The position numbers and the translations under genes were made by a program. The notes beneath the pieces were generated by a model that did no database searches, was not told the DNA's origin, and worked only from the letters and a program-made list of their open reading frames with translations. Positions 7,580-16,652 of a stretch of 36,931 nt of DNA are shown piece by piece. This DNA comes from Deltaproteobacteria bacterium (lineage in GTDB: Bacteria > JAMCPX01): positions 1-36,931 of the forward strand of contig JAMCVD010000053.1 of NCBI GenBank assembly GCA_023381995.1, given 5' to 3'. Positions within the stretch are counted from its first letter, which is position 1; every line of letters starts with the position of its first letter.

Positions 7580-9466
7580 ATGATAAGGAACTGGATCGGT
7601 AAGAGCATTGCGTATAAACTCACCGCACTGTTAAGCGTTGTCGTAGTAATGACATTCGGTATCGTCCTGTATCTGTACGTCTCTTTCGGGAAAGAGTTCG
7701 TCTACAGGTCTTCGGGGCATCAATCGACCGTGATAACCAAGACGGTCTACGACATGCTGCAGTTGACCGGCAAGAAGGGACATCTCGTACCGCCGAAAGA
7801 GATAATAGAAGAAATAGCGGAGGCGTCCGGGGTGGACTACATAACCCTGTACGACAACGAGGGCAGGCCCGTCCTGTCGAGCAGGCAGTCCGAACAGCAG
7901 CCCCTCAACAGCGCCGAACTGGCGCGCCTCCGTTCCCTCGACTATGATCACTCTATAACGGAGATGTCTGCAAAAACGATAGACTATACCGCCCCCATAA
8001 GGATCTACGCAAGCTGCCAGCAATGTCACGAGGCGGGCGACGGGCTCGGATTCGTAAGGATAAGCTCCTACTACAGCCGGCTCTACAGCCACACCTACCA
8101 TATGGCGAAAAAGTTCGGGGCGCTCTTCCTATCCATCGTTATACTGTTCATCATCGTCTCCCTGTACATCGTAGAACTCATCGTCGTCAGGCCGCTCAAC
8201 AGGTTTACGGGGCTGATACACAGGGCAGAGACCAACAACTTCCTGCCCCGTGCCATATCGGGCAGCAAGGACGAAATAGGAGAGATGGAAAACAGCTTCA
8301 ATTTTATGCTCTCGAGGATCACGCAGCTGATGGCCTCGAGCGTGGAAAAAGAAAGGGAACTCATCTCCGCCAAAGAAGAGCTCAAGTATAAGGACATACT
8401 GATGAAGCGATCCAAAGAGCTGGAGCAGGTGAACAGGGAGCTCGAAGAGAGCATAAAAGAGCTCTCGACCCTGTACAACTTCGCGCAGTACACCGTTTCG
8501 ATCGTCGATATGAACGAGCTCCTGCGCATCATAACCACGACCATCTCGGAGACCCTCAATTACAAGGAATGCGCAATCCTGCTCAAGGAGGGCAGCGTCC
8601 TCAGGACGGTCTCCGCCTGGGGTTTCGACGACAGCTCGAAGCTCATAGGGATAGAGTTCGCCAATGACGAGGGGATAAGCGGGTACGTCGCATCGACAGG
8701 CAAGCCCGTGCTCATAAACGACACGGGCAAGGAGACGCGGTACCTCCACTACAAGGGACAGAAAAAGGCCGAAGGCTCATTCATGAGCCTGCCCCTCAAA
8801 TACAAGGACAATGTCATCGGCGTCCTGAACGTGAGCAACAATATACCCAACAGCTTTACAAAGAAGGACATGGACTTCCTCGTGTCCATATGCGCCCAGA
8901 TAGCGGTGGTCATAGAGAACTCGAGGCTGTACGAGAAGACCAAGGAGCTCTCGATAACGGACGATCTCACGGGTATGTTCAACAGGAGGTACATGCGTGC
9001 GGTCCTCGACAAGGAGTGGGAAAGGGCGAAGCGCTACGGCAAGCCCCTGTCCCTGCTCATGATGGACGTGGACTATTTCAAGAACTACAATGATACGTTC
9101 GGCCATCTCAAGGGAGACGAGGCGCTCGTGACGCTCTCGCATATCTTCAAAATGAACATTCGCGGCATAGATACGATCGTGAGATACGGCGGAGAGGAAT
9201 TCATGGTCATACTGCCCGATACGGATCCCGAGGGAGCAATGGCCGTCGCAGAGAAGCTCAGGAGTGCGGTCGCCGGGGCCTTCAGGCAGGGGGACAGCCC
9301 CCAGCTCACAGTGAGCATAGGCGTTGTCTCGTCCCCCTGCGAAGGCATCGACAACGTGGGCGAGCTCCTGTACGCGGCCGACATAGCGCTCTATCAGGCG
9401 AAGAAAAAGGGCAGGAACAAGATCATGGAGTACGAGAACAAGTATCTCGAGGAGGATAACGGATGA
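7580..9466 (+). CDS. Transmembrane diguanylate cyclase with a periplasmic c-type heme site, HAMP, GAF and GGDEF domains
   Basis: The 628-residue sensor has membrane helices at about residues 13-33 and 178-200. Between them lies a periplasmic domain bearing one c-type heme motif, CQQCH, at residues 145-149. A HAMP linker (about 200-255), a coiled coil (about 265-305, rich in Glu and Lys), a GAF domain (about 310-450) and a C-terminal GGDEF domain (about 457-620) follow. The active-site loop is YGGEEF near residue 536, an allowed variant, and an RGID inhibitory site stands five residues before it, so c-di-GMP synthesis with product inhibition is expected. The heme probably senses redox state or a gas ligand; this is inference. 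Its stop overlaps the pheA start (ATGA), an unusual coupling to amino acid synthesis. Confidence 0.92.
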   Translation: MIRNWIGKSIAYKLTALLSVVVVMTFGIVLYLYVSFGKEFVYRSSGHQSTVITKTVYDMLQLTGKKGHLVPPKEIIEEIAEASGVDYITLYDNEGRPVLSSRQSEQQPLNSAELARLRSLDYDHSITEMSAKTIDYTAPIRIYASCQQCHEAGDGLGFVRISSYYSRLYSHTYHMAKKFGALFLSIVILFIIVSLYIVELIVVRPLNRFTGLIHRAETNNFLPRAISGSKDEIGEMENSFNFMLSRITQLMASSVEKERELISAKEELKYKDILMKRSKELEQVNRELEESIKELSTLYNFAQYTVSIVDMNELLRIITTTISETLNYKECAILLKEGSVLRTVSAWGFDDSSKLIGIEFANDEGISGYVASTGKPVLINDTGKETRYLHYKGQKKAEGSFMSLPLKYKDNVIGVLNVSNNIPNSFTKKDMDFLVSICAQIAVVIENSRLYEKTKELSITDDLTGMFNRRYMRAVLDKEWERAKRYGKPLSLLMMDVDYFKNYNDTFGHLKGDEALVTLSHIFKMNIRGIDTIVRYGGEEFMVILPDTDPEGAMAVAEKLRSAVAGAFRQGDSPQLTVSIGVVSSPCEGIDNVGELLYAADIALYQAKKKGRNKIMEYENKYLEEDNG

Positions 9467-10551
9467 TAAACGATCACGTTGCTGGACTGCGGAAACGGAT
9501 AGACATAATCGATGCGAAGCTCATCGATCTGCTCAATGAGCGCCTCGCGATAGCTATAGACATAAACAGGGAAAAGGAAAAGACCGCGGCAGCGGTGTAC
9601 TCCCCGTCGAGGGAGGCCTCCATCGTCAACAGGCTCATGCGGATCAACAAAGGGCCGTTGCAGAACGATTTCATAAAGTACATATTCAAGGAGATATTCT
9701 CTGCCTCACGGGCGTCCGTAACGCCTCCGAGGATAGCGTTCCTCGGTCCCGAGGGCACATGGGCACACCAGGCGGCACTCCTCGAGTTCGGAAACTCTTC
9801 CCCTCTCCTGCCGGCAAAGAACATCTCCGAGATCTTCAACGAGGTAGAGTACAGCAACTGTGACTTCGGCGTCGTCCCGATAGAGAATTCCATGGAGGGC
9901 ACCGTGCCGCAGACGCTCGATCGCTTCATAGACTCCCCCCTGCTCATCGCACGGGAGATCTTTGTCCCCATAAGCTACGTCCTCGCAGCAAGGGAAAATT
10001 GCAACGTAAAGAACATCACGAAGGTATACTCCCACCCTCAGGCCATCGCACAGTGCAGGAGGTGGATACGGGAGAGGCTCCCGAACGCCATCACCGTCGA
10101 TACGGACAGTACGAGCCAGGCAGCAAAGATAGTACAGCACCCGGGCCCCTCGGTGGCCATCGTCAGCGAGCTCGCGGCAAGGCTCTACGGGCTGAAGGTG
10201 CTCGCCCGCAGGCTCGAGGAGAACCCCAACAACGTCACTAGGTTCGTCGTCATAGGGAAGCTCATGCCCGACAGGACGGAGAGCGACAAGACGTCCATTA
10301 TCTTCGCAGTAAAACACAGAGCCGGGGCATTGTACGCCGCGCTGAAGCCGTTCTCCGACTACAGGGTAAACCTCACGAAGATAGAGTCGAGGCCCCTGAA
10401 GAAAAAGGCATGGGAGTACCTCTTCTTCGTGGACATCGACGGGCACATCGGCGACGAGAAGATAAAAAAAGCCGTCTCCGCGGCCAGGCAGCACACCGTA
10501 TTCTTCAAGTTCCTGGGCTCGTATCCGAAAACAACGCAGGAGCAGCCATGA
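9463..10551 (+). CDS. pheA: Bifunctional chorismate mutase / prephenate dehydratase (P-protein)
   Basis: The 362-residue enzyme converts chorismate via prephenate to phenylpyruvate for phenylalanine synthesis. Residues 1 to about 90 form an AroQ-type chorismate mutase (RKRIDIIDAKLIDLLNERL). The prephenate dehydratase begins at about residue 88 (PRIAFLGPEGTWAHQAALLEFG) and includes the NVTRFVVIG motif with the catalytic Thr-Arg-Phe. A C-terminal ACT domain carries the phenylalanine-binding motif ESRP, so feedback inhibition is expected. It overlaps the cyclase stop upstream and the aminotransferase start downstream, both by ATGA, giving a tightly packed operon. Confidence 0.96.
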   Translation: MINDHVAGLRKRIDIIDAKLIDLLNERLAIAIDINREKEKTAAAVYSPSREASIVNRLMRINKGPLQNDFIKYIFKEIFSASRASVTPPRIAFLGPEGTWAHQAALLEFGNSSPLLPAKNISEIFNEVEYSNCDFGVVPIENSMEGTVPQTLDRFIDSPLLIAREIFVPISYVLAARENCNVKNITKVYSHPQAIAQCRRWIRERLPNAITVDTDSTSQAAKIVQHPGPSVAIVSELAARLYGLKVLARRLEENPNNVTRFVVIGKLMPDRTESDKTSIIFAVKHRAGALYAALKPFSDYRVNLTKIESRPLKKKAWEYLFFVDIDGHIGDEKIKKAVSAARQHTVFFKFLGSYPKTTQEQP

Positions 10552-11654
10552 CGTACAGGTTCGTCCCACGATACGTAAAAGACATCGTCCCCTACCAGCC
10601 GGGCAAGCCCATCGAGGAGGTCGAACGGGAGTTCGGTATACCGAACTCCGTAAAGATCGCATCGAACGAGAATCCGCTCGGGGTTTCCCCGCGTGCTGTA
10701 AAGGCAGTGAGGAGGACGTTGAAGGGCCTGAACCGCTATCCGGACGGCAGCGGGTTCTATCTGAAAAACAGGCTCTCCGCCATCCACGGCACAAGGCCGG
10801 AATCGATAGTGCTGGGCAACGGGTCGAGCGAGCTCATAGAGCTTGCGATAAGGACATTCATGCGGCCCGGGGACGAGGCGATCATATCCGATCCGAGCTT
10901 CCTTATCTATTCGATTACCGTGAAGGCCTCGGGCGGGAAGCCTGTCATCGTAAAGCTCCTCGACGACTGCAGCTACGACATAGACGGCATACGAAACGCG
11001 GTGAGCAGCCGCACAAGGCTCATCTTCATCTCGAACCCGAACAACCCCACCGGTACGATCGTGCCGAGAAAAGACTATGAGCGGCTCATAAAGGGGACAC
11101 CCGGACACGTCATCGTCGTGGACGACGCTGCCTACCGGGAGTTCGTCCGTTCGGACGACTACCCGGACGGCATCGACTATCTGAAGAGAAAGGAGAGGAA
11201 CCTTGTCGCGTTAAGGACGTTTTCGAAGCTTTACGGGCTCGCGGGACTGAGGATCGGCTACGGCGTCACCACCCCGGAGCTCGCGGGCTACCTAGAGCGC
11301 GTGCGGCAGCCCTTCAACGTCAACAGCCTTGCACAGACGGCGGCGCTCGCCGCGCTGGACGACAGGGCGTTCATAGAGAAGACCCTCAAAAACAACAGGG
11401 AAGGCCTCGACTTTCTGTACGGGGCGCTCGACAGGATGGGCGTCCGGTTCATGCCGACCCAGGCAAACTTCTTCCTCATAAAGGTCGCCCCCTCCATGAC
11501 CGCGAAACAGGCGTTCGCAGCGCTGCTAAAGAGGGGCGTTATCGTAAGGGACATGACGTCCTACGGGCTCGAGAGCTACATACGGATAAACGTGGGAACG
11601 CCCTACGAGAACAGGAAGTTCGTCAGGGAGCTCAAGGGGATCATGCAAAGATGA
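10548..11654 (+). CDS. hisC: Histidinol-phosphate / aromatic aminotransferase (HisC family)
   Basis: This 368-residue fold-type I PLP enzyme has the HisC signatures KIASNENPLG near the N-terminus, ISNPNNPTG, and the PLP-lysine segment LRTFSKLYGLAGLRIGYG. The open frame extends upstream to 10410, but the ATG at 10548 overlaps the pheA stop (ATGA) and begins the family-typical VPRYVKDIVPYQPGKPIEEV segment. Lying between pheA and tyrA, it probably transaminates phenylpyruvate and 4-hydroxyphenylpyruvate, or prephenate; it may also serve histidine synthesis. Which substrate dominates cannot be told from sequence alone. Confidence 0.93.
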   Translation: MTYRFVPRYVKDIVPYQPGKPIEEVEREFGIPNSVKIASNENPLGVSPRAVKAVRRTLKGLNRYPDGSGFYLKNRLSAIHGTRPESIVLGNGSSELIELAIRTFMRPGDEAIISDPSFLIYSITVKASGGKPVIVKLLDDCSYDIDGIRNAVSSRTRLIFISNPNNPTGTIVPRKDYERLIKGTPGHVIVVDDAAYREFVRSDDYPDGIDYLKRKERNLVALRTFSKLYGLAGLRIGYGVTTPELAGYLERVRQPFNVNSLAQTAALAALDDRAFIEKTLKNNREGLDFLYGALDRMGVRFMPTQANFFLIKVAPSMTAKQAFAALLKRGVIVRDMTSYGLESYIRINVGTPYENRKFVRELKGIMQR

Positions 11655-12523
11655 GCAAGCCTTTCTACGAGCAGATTGCGATCATCGGCACCGGGATGAT
11701 GGGGACGTCGCTCGGTATGTCCATAAAGAAAAAGGGCCTGTGCAAAAAGGTCATAGGCGTCGACAGGAACTTCGATAACCTGAAGACCGCGAGGGGCCTG
11801 TCCGCGATAGACAGCTACACGGACTGCCTGAAGGACGGCATCGCGGACGCCGTACTCGTCATATTCGCCACCCCCGTACTATCGACCTTCGAGATAGCGA
11901 AGAGGATGGTATACGCCGTAAAGAAAGACGCCATCGTTACGGACATAGGCAGCACAAAGGCAGAGCTGGTCTCCAGGATGACCGAGCTGTTCTACGAGCA
12001 CAGCAACTACATAGGCAGCCACCCCATCACGGGCACCGAGAAGTCCGGTGCGATCAACGCCGTCGACGGGCTCTACGAGGGCAAGAGGTGCATCATCACC
12101 CCCGTGGACGGGACGGACGGATTTACCATAGAGGCGATAACGAAGTTCTGGGAATCCATAGGAAGCGAGGTTGCCGTCATGGACCCCGACACGCACGACA
12201 GGGTCATGGCAACGGTATCACACCTCCCGCACGCCGTGGCGTACGCGCTGATAGCCGGCGTTATGGAGGGAGAGAAGTCCGGGCACGAGCTCCTGAAGTA
12301 TGCCGGCGGCGGGCTGAAGGACTTTACCCGAATTGCGGGCAGCGATCCGCTCATGTGGAGGGACATATTCATGTCCAACTCGAAAGAGGTGCTCAATTCC
12401 ATAGAGAGGTTCTCGAGGACCCTGGAAAGGCTCGGCAGCCTGATCAGGGCAAAAGACATGAAGGGCATATACGACTTCCTCGACGGGGTAAAGGACTTCA
12501 AGAGGCGTATGGTGGACAGATGA
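11651..12523 (+). CDS. tyrA: Prephenate (or arogenate) dehydrogenase
   Basis: The 290-residue enzyme oxidatively decarboxylates prephenate (or arogenate) toward tyrosine. The N-terminal Rossmann domain has the dinucleotide motif IIGTGMMGTSLG. The catalytic region has SHPITGTEKSGA and, further on, SHLPHAVAYAL with the helical C-terminal dimerisation domain. The length matches monofunctional TyrA without an ACT domain. It overlaps the hisC stop by ATGA and is the last gene of the plus-strand operon, with the prenyltransferase gene converging on it 16 bases later. No clear terminator is visible in that gap. Confidence 0.94.
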   Translation: MSKPFYEQIAIIGTGMMGTSLGMSIKKKGLCKKVIGVDRNFDNLKTARGLSAIDSYTDCLKDGIADAVLVIFATPVLSTFEIAKRMVYAVKKDAIVTDIGSTKAELVSRMTELFYEHSNYIGSHPITGTEKSGAINAVDGLYEGKRCIITPVDGTDGFTIEAITKFWESIGSEVAVMDPDTHDRVMATVSHLPHAVAYALIAGVMEGEKSGHELLKYAGGGLKDFTRIAGSDPLMWRDIFMSNSKEVLNSIERFSRTLERLGSLIRAKDMKGIYDFLDGVKDFKRRMVDR

Positions 12524-12539
12524 GCGCCGGCCCGTATCC

Positions 12540-13400
12540 CTACAGCCCGACCTTAAGCCATATATCGATTGCCGAGAAGAACAGCATGATCCCGCTCACG
12601 CCTATGTTGGTCTCGTAAAAGGCCTTTTCGACCTTCGAAAAATCGTCCGGTCTTATGAGCCTGTGCTCGTACAGGAGCAGGGCCACGACAAAGGCGATCC
12701 CCACGAAGTACAGAAGATGCATGGGATAAATCAGTCCGAACAGGATCAAGGCGAGCACCATGAGCGCATGCATCAGGCGGGACACGAAGATCCCTCTCGA
12801 GACGCCGAACATCGCCGGGATGGAAAACAGGTGCTCTCTTCTGTCGAAGTCCAGGTCCATGAGCGAGTAGAGTATATCAAAGCCGCCGACCCAGAATATG
12901 ACGGCGAGACTCAAAAGCATGATGCTGAAGGGCAAATCGCCCCTGATCGCGATCCATGCGCCTGCCGGCGCCATCGCATCGACAAGGCCGAGCACGAAAT
13001 GGCTCAGCCATGTGAACCGCTTGAGGTAAGAATAGGCGAATATGACAAACAGTGCCGGGAAGCTCAGAACAAAGCTCAGTCTGTTCAGCATAGAGGCCGA
13101 GAATATAAACACGCCGCACGACAGGACCAGCATCACAGCCGCGGATCTTATGGAAACAAGGCCCCGTGGTATCGCCCTGTTCATGGTCCTTGGATTGCGT
13201 GCGTCTATCTTTGCGTCCGCGATCCTGTTCCACAGCATCGCAACCGTCCGTGCGAACGTCAGGGCCACGAGTATCCAGAACATCTGATACAGCGTCGGGA
13301 TAACATCCGCGGCGAGCATCATCGCTATTATCGCAAAGGGAATCGCAAACAGGGTGTGCTCGAACTTGATCATCTCTAGCAGTATTCTCAGCTTCTTCAT
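12540..13400 (-). CDS. UbiA-family prenyltransferase, probably menaquinone biosynthesis (MqnP/UbiA-like)
   Basis: The 286-residue integral membrane protein has about eight or nine hydrophobic helices and both aspartate-rich UbiA motifs. The first is NRIADAKIDARNPRT at about residues 57-71. The second is YSLMDLDFDRR at about 177-187. The N-terminus KFEHTLFAIPFAI is typical of the UbiA-like group used in the futalosine menaquinone pathway (MqnP), though 4-hydroxybenzoate polyprenyltransferases look similar. It would attach a polyprenyl chain to an aromatic acid in the inner membrane; the quinone may feed the multiheme cytochrome. Its start overlaps the stop of the upstream ligase-like gene by 4 bases. 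Confidence 0.85.
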   Translation of the reverse strand: MKKLRILLEMIKFEHTLFAIPFAIIAMMLAADVIPTLYQMFWILVALTFARTVAMLWNRIADAKIDARNPRTMNRAIPRGLVSIRSAAVMLVLSCGVFIFSASMLNRLSFVLSFPALFVIFAYSYLKRFTWLSHFVLGLVDAMAPAGAWIAIRGDLPFSIMLLSLAVIFWVGGFDILYSLMDLDFDRREHLFSIPAMFGVSRGIFVSRLMHALMVLALILFGLIYPMHLLYFVGIAFVVALLLYEHRLIRPDDFSKVEKAFYETNIGVSGIMLFFSAIDIWLKVGL

Positions 13401-14635
13401 AATACCTTTTTGACTGTTTCCTTCCTTACAAAGTTCTCCACGGCCCCGAGCAGGAACAGATAGAAAAAGAAGGGCGGCGTAACGAAGATATTGAACAGCG
13501 AGCCGAACAGATACGCCCCTATCCCCGCCGTTATGCCGTACACCGTGAACATGGACGTCCCGTCATTGACCCCGATGCGCTTCAGCCTTGACAGCAGCAC
13601 CAGGAAATACATGTATATCAGCAGCATGTAGGCTATCCCCAGGACGCCGGTATCGATATACTCGCTCACAAACGATATGGACTCGAAAGAGGAGTTCACC
13701 GGCTCCGGTCCGTAGTCTATCCCCTTTATTGCCGCACCGGCCCTGAACCCATGACCGAGCACGACATTCAAGTATCTGCGGTGCTCGATGTCCGACCCGA
13801 TAATCCTCAGAGACGCAGTAAGCTTGTACAGTCTGTCCGAGGTTATGGTGTTCAGATCGCCGTACGTTATCTTCTTCCCGGCAACCATCTTCTCGATAAG
13901 CAGGAACCTCGGGTCGTGTCTTGCAAAAAAGCGGACGGACAGGCCGAGTGCAAGGGCCAGCACCATCCCCGCCAGTACCATGGACTTTCTGCTGATCTTC
14001 ATCCGCCCGAGAGACAGATAGAGAAAGAAGACGATGCCGAAGCCCATATCGAGCCATGCGGTCCGCTCGAACGTCAGGACGATCGTGCCTGTCATAAAAA
14101 AGAAGGCGAGTACATACAGGGCCTTTCGCAGCGGGGTGTCCGTATGCGACGATGCTATCATGCCAAATGCGACCATGGCCGATATGGAGACGAGGTTCCC
14201 CAGTTCGAATGCGCTGCCCCAGAGGCCGTGCGGTGCAGGGGCCTTAAGGACAAAATATTTTATGTAGGCCGTAGCTGCCCATACGACCCCTCCCGCAAAG
14301 ATGATGTGTCCGTACTTCTTCAAAAGCCCGGTGTCGGCCCCGACTGCGAGTGCCGGCAGGTAAGCCAGCGCAAAAAAGGTCCTTGCATACCCCTGGCCCG
14401 CATACCTCGAATGCACCGCAAACAGCAGGGTCGGGACGATCATGGCAACGATGTAGAGAACGACCGGAACGGTAAAATAGCCCGCAAGCTGCCTCTTATC
14501 GATATCCCTATATTTGTAGAAGAAAAAGACGACTGTAAGTATCAGAACGGCCTCGTAGATGGAAATCGAGATGTATATCGAAGCCACGAGAGCGAGAAAC
14601 AGCCGCCGTATGTCTATGTCTTTCAGGCGATGCAC
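13397..14635 (-). CDS. O-antigen ligase / polymerase-like polytopic membrane protein
   Basis: The 412-residue protein has about ten to twelve predicted membrane helices. A larger loop between about residues 235 and 310 includes HGFRAGAAIKGIDYGPEPVNSSF, abbreviated here to its HGFR and NSSFE elements, resembling the Wzy_C/WaaL loop where a conserved His or Arg acts. Such proteins join undecaprenyl-linked glycan to lipid A core or polymerise repeat units in the periplasm. The start is GTG at 14635 without an evident Shine-Dalgarno. It overlaps the UbiA gene by 4 bases. It sits far from the glycan cluster at 26897-34137 but may use its product; this is inference. Confidence 0.75.
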   Translation of the reverse strand: MHRLKDIDIRRLFLALVASIYISISIYEAVLILTVVFFFYKYRDIDKRQLAGYFTVPVVLYIVAMIVPTLLFAVHSRYAGQGYARTFFALAYLPALAVGADTGLLKKYGHIIFAGGVVWAATAYIKYFVLKAPAPHGLWGSAFELGNLVSISAMVAFGMIASSHTDTPLRKALYVLAFFFMTGTIVLTFERTAWLDMGFGIVFFLYLSLGRMKISRKSMVLAGMVLALALGLSVRFFARHDPRFLLIEKMVAGKKITYGDLNTITSDRLYKLTASLRIIGSDIEHRRYLNVVLGHGFRAGAAIKGIDYGPEPVNSSFESISFVSEYIDTGVLGIAYMLLIYMYFLVLLSRLKRIGVNDGTSMFTVYGITAGIGAYLFGSLFNIFVTPPFFFYLFLLGAVENFVRKETVKKVL

Positions 14636-14736
14636 TGTACTTTTAAAGGCCCTTCATGCTTCTTCTGACAAAGCAGTAGTCCACGCAGAACACAATGAAG
14701 GCATGTCAGGCAGTCCATGAGTGTTTTACTTCGCAT
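14623..14736 (-). CDS. Possible small Cys-rich ORF inside a dispersed repeat (37 aa)
   Basis: An ATG at 14736 opens 37 codons, starting MRSKTLMDCLTCLHCVLRG, with a CX2CX2C cluster and two further cysteines. A GGAG sequence lies about 11 bases before the ATG. The stop overlaps the GTG start of the ligase-like gene. The reading frame coincides with repeat copy 1; the other two copies show related cysteine codons (THPDCLQC, THPDCVDC) in a matching frame but no start. It may be a relic or chance reading of the repeat. Confidence 0.25.
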   Translation of the reverse strand: MRSKTLMDCLTCLHCVLRGLLLCQKKHEGPLKVQCIA

Positions 14737-14757
14737 CGTCCCAAACTCTCCATTTTT
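14671..14757 (+). repeat. Dispersed intergenic repeat, copy 1 (longest)
   Basis: This copy shares AGCAGT, CCACGCAG, CAGGCAGTC, GTGTTTT-CTTCGCA and a final AAACTCT with copies at 21481-21535 and 22898-22966, all in the same orientation. It lies in the gap between purC and the ligase-like gene. It contains a middle block of about 20 bases that copy 2 lacks. Degenerate, found by eye; no transposase is associated. Confidence 0.6.
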
Positions 14758-14774
14758 TAACCGTCAGGAGGAAA

Positions 14775-15671
14775 CTATTGCAGGTCTCTCCCTGTTATGC
14801 GGACGTATGCCTCGAGGTATTTTTCCCTCGTTTTCTTGACTATCTCGTCCGGCAGCACCGGCGTGGGGGGCTTCTTGTTCCAGTGTATAGACTCGAGCCA
14901 GTCCCTCAAAAACTGCTTGTCGAAGCTCTTCTGGGGCCCCCCGGGCCTATAGTCAGCGATCGACCAGAACCTCGATGAGTCTGGCGTAAGCATCTCGTCT
15001 ATGATGATGAGCTCGCCTTTGCCCGTCAACCCGAACTCGAACTTCGTGTCCGATATTATGATGCCCCTGGTGTAGGCATACTCGTACGCCTTTCTGTATA
15101 TAGAGATGGTCCTCTCTATGATGGAAGAGGCATACTTTTTACCGACGACCTCTTCAAACCTCTTCAGATCGATGTTCTCGTCATGGCCCGCCGCGGCCTT
15201 GGTGGATGGGGTAAAGATGGGCTCCGGGAGCTTATCCGACTCCACAAACCCCGGCTTGATACTTATACCGCATATCCTGCCGGTCTCTCTGTATTCCTTC
15301 CATCCCGATCCGGACAGGTACCCCCTTACCACGCACTCTGCCGCAAACGGCTTTGCCTTCGTCACGATCATGGACCTACCCCTGAGCATGTTCCGGTACT
15401 GCTCGAGCTCACGCGGGTAGGCAGAAACATCAGAGGTCATTATATGGTTTTTGATAATGTCCTTCGTAAAGTCGAACCAGAACAAAGAGAGCCCATTGAG
15501 TATCTTTCCCTTGTCCGGTATGCCGTTCGGCATAATATAGTCGAAAGCGGATATCCTGTCCGTCGCTATGATAAGAAGGCTGTCTCCCAGGTCATAGATG
15601 TCCCTCACCTTGCCCCTGCCCTTCAACGTCAGCCCCTTCAGGTCCGTTTTCAACAAAACATCGTCTGCCAT
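14775..15671 (-). CDS. purC: Phosphoribosylaminoimidazole-succinocarboxamide synthase
   Basis: The 298-residue SAICAR synthase uses ATP to join CAIR and aspartate in purine synthesis. Motifs include [11 protein letters not shown] near residue 20, [20 protein letters not shown], the [16 protein letters not shown] segment, and the C-terminal [13 protein letters not shown]. Its length matches the longer bacterial/yeast type (about 300 residues). The frame extends to 15704, but ATG at 15671 is preceded by AGGAGG at a good distance and fits the family start. It is a single gene on the minus strand, with the MBL-fold gene divergent upstream. Confidence 0.95.
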   Translation of the reverse strand: MADDVLLKTDLKGLTLKGRGKVRDIYDLGDSLLIIATDRISAFDYIMPNGIPDKGKILNGLSLFWFDFTKDIIKNHIMTSDVSAYPRELEQYRNMLRGRSMIVTKAKPFAAECVVRGYLSGSGWKEYRETGRICGISIKPGFVESDKLPEPIFTPSTKAAAGHDENIDLKRFEEVVGKKYASSIIERTISIYRKAYEYAYTRGIIISDTKFEFGLTGKGELIIIDEMLTPDSSRFWSIADYRPGGPQKSFDKQFLRDWLESIHWNKKPPTPVLPDEIVKKTREKYLEAYVRITGRDLQ

Positions 15672-15827
15672 CGCATCCCTCCTCTGCATACTATTATGGC
15701 ACAAAGGTATAGGTTTTTTTCAGCAGTGCAATCGAAATAGAAATATTCGGGCTTGCGGATAGGCAATGGAGCTGTATCTGTTGTACTTTAAATAAAAAAG
15801 ACTCATTCCTATATTATATACCATTAT
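15672..15827. promoter_or_regulatory. Divergent upstream region of purC and the MBL-fold gene
   Basis: This 156-base gap is AT-rich near the MBL gene. TATATTATATA at 15810-15820 could supply a -10 for the plus strand, only about 10 bases before the ATG, and no Shine-Dalgarno precedes that ATG, so a very short leader is possible. No convincing -35 was found. On the purC side CATAAT lies about 25 bases from the start. Confidence 0.25.
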
Positions 15828-16571
15828 ATGGACAGACGGATCGTATACGGGGGCCACTCCACGGTCTTGATAAGCATGGGAGGGGCGAACATACTGACCG
15901 ACCCAAACCTGAGTAAGCGGATATGGGCCATGCGGAGAAGGAGCGAGCCCGGGCTTATGGAGGAACAGATCGGGCCAGTCAACCTTGTCCTCATCTCTCA
16001 CGGGCATTACGATCACCTCGATATGCCAACCGTGAGGAGGCTACCGAGGACAGCCGTCGTCATCGTTCCGGAAGGACTGAGCGAATATTTTACACGCTCC
16101 GGGTTCAGGGACGTCAGGGTCATGTCCTGGTGGGAGCAGACCACTGTTCATGGGACAAGGATCGTAGCGGTGCCTGCGAACCACTTCCAGGGAAGGAACC
16201 CGCTCGTCAAGAGCCTCTATCAGGGATACGTCGTGGATGGCAAGCGGCAGATCTACTTTGCCGGGGATACAGGATGGTTCGAAGGAATCAAGGAGATCGG
16301 CGACATGTTCAGGCTGGACCTTGCACTCCTGCCTATCGGAGCCTACAGGCCATGGGCGGTATTCGGACACCACATGACGCCTGAGGACAGCATAAAGGCA
16401 ATGCAGTACCTCGGGGCGAAGGCCATGATACCAATACATTGGGGCACCTTCAGGCTCTCGTTAGAGCCGCTCTCCGAGCCGGTGACACGGCTGAGGCGGG
16501 CGGCGATACGCGCGGGTATGCAGGACAGGGTAGTAGTGCTGGGTCCAGGCCAGTCGCTGGATTTGGCCTGA
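15828..16571 (+). CDS. MBL-fold metallohydrolase, NAPE-PLD/RomA-UlaG-like
   Basis: The 247-residue protein is a metallo-beta-lactamase-fold enzyme. The metal motif SHGHYDHLD is at about residues 66-74, a further His is in NHFQGRN, and the bridging Asp is in FAGDTGWF. The C-terminal blocks HHMTPEDSIKAMQYLGAKAM and IPIHWGTF are shared with the N-acyl-phosphatidylethanolamine phospholipase D-like and RomA proteins, which act on phosphodiester or lipid-like substrates. The actual substrate here is unknown. No Shine-Dalgarno is seen before the ATG. It is followed 81 bases later by an acyl-CoA synthetase gene in the same direction; a functional link is not established. Confidence 0.85.
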   Translation: MDRRIVYGGHSTVLISMGGANILTDPNLSKRIWAMRRRSEPGLMEEQIGPVNLVLISHGHYDHLDMPTVRRLPRTAVVIVPEGLSEYFTRSGFRDVRVMSWWEQTTVHGTRIVAVPANHFQGRNPLVKSLYQGYVVDGKRQIYFAGDTGWFEGIKEIGDMFRLDLALLPIGAYRPWAVFGHHMTPEDSIKAMQYLGAKAMIPIHWGTFRLSLEPLSEPVTRLRRAAIRAGMQDRVVVLGPGQSLDLA

Positions 16572-16597
16572 GAGATACACAAATACGACAGCTTCAT

Positions 16598-16626
16598 TTG
16601 ACATTTGTTAAATTTGATATTACTGA
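16598..16626 (+). promoter_or_regulatory. Candidate promoter of the acetyl-CoA synthetase-like gene
   Basis: A perfect -35 hexamer TTGACA is at 16598-16603. At 17-base spacing the -10 position reads TACTGA (poor); a better TATTAC lies at 14-base spacing. It is the only consensus -35 in the gap after the MBL gene. Confidence 0.3.
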
Positions 16627-16652
16627 GGGTGCATAACGAGTCACAGGAGAAC

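Noticed and set aside
9706-10794. Open frame of 362 codons on the minus strand
   Set aside because: Antisense shadow of pheA and hisC; composition is not protein-like and the plus-strand genes are certain.
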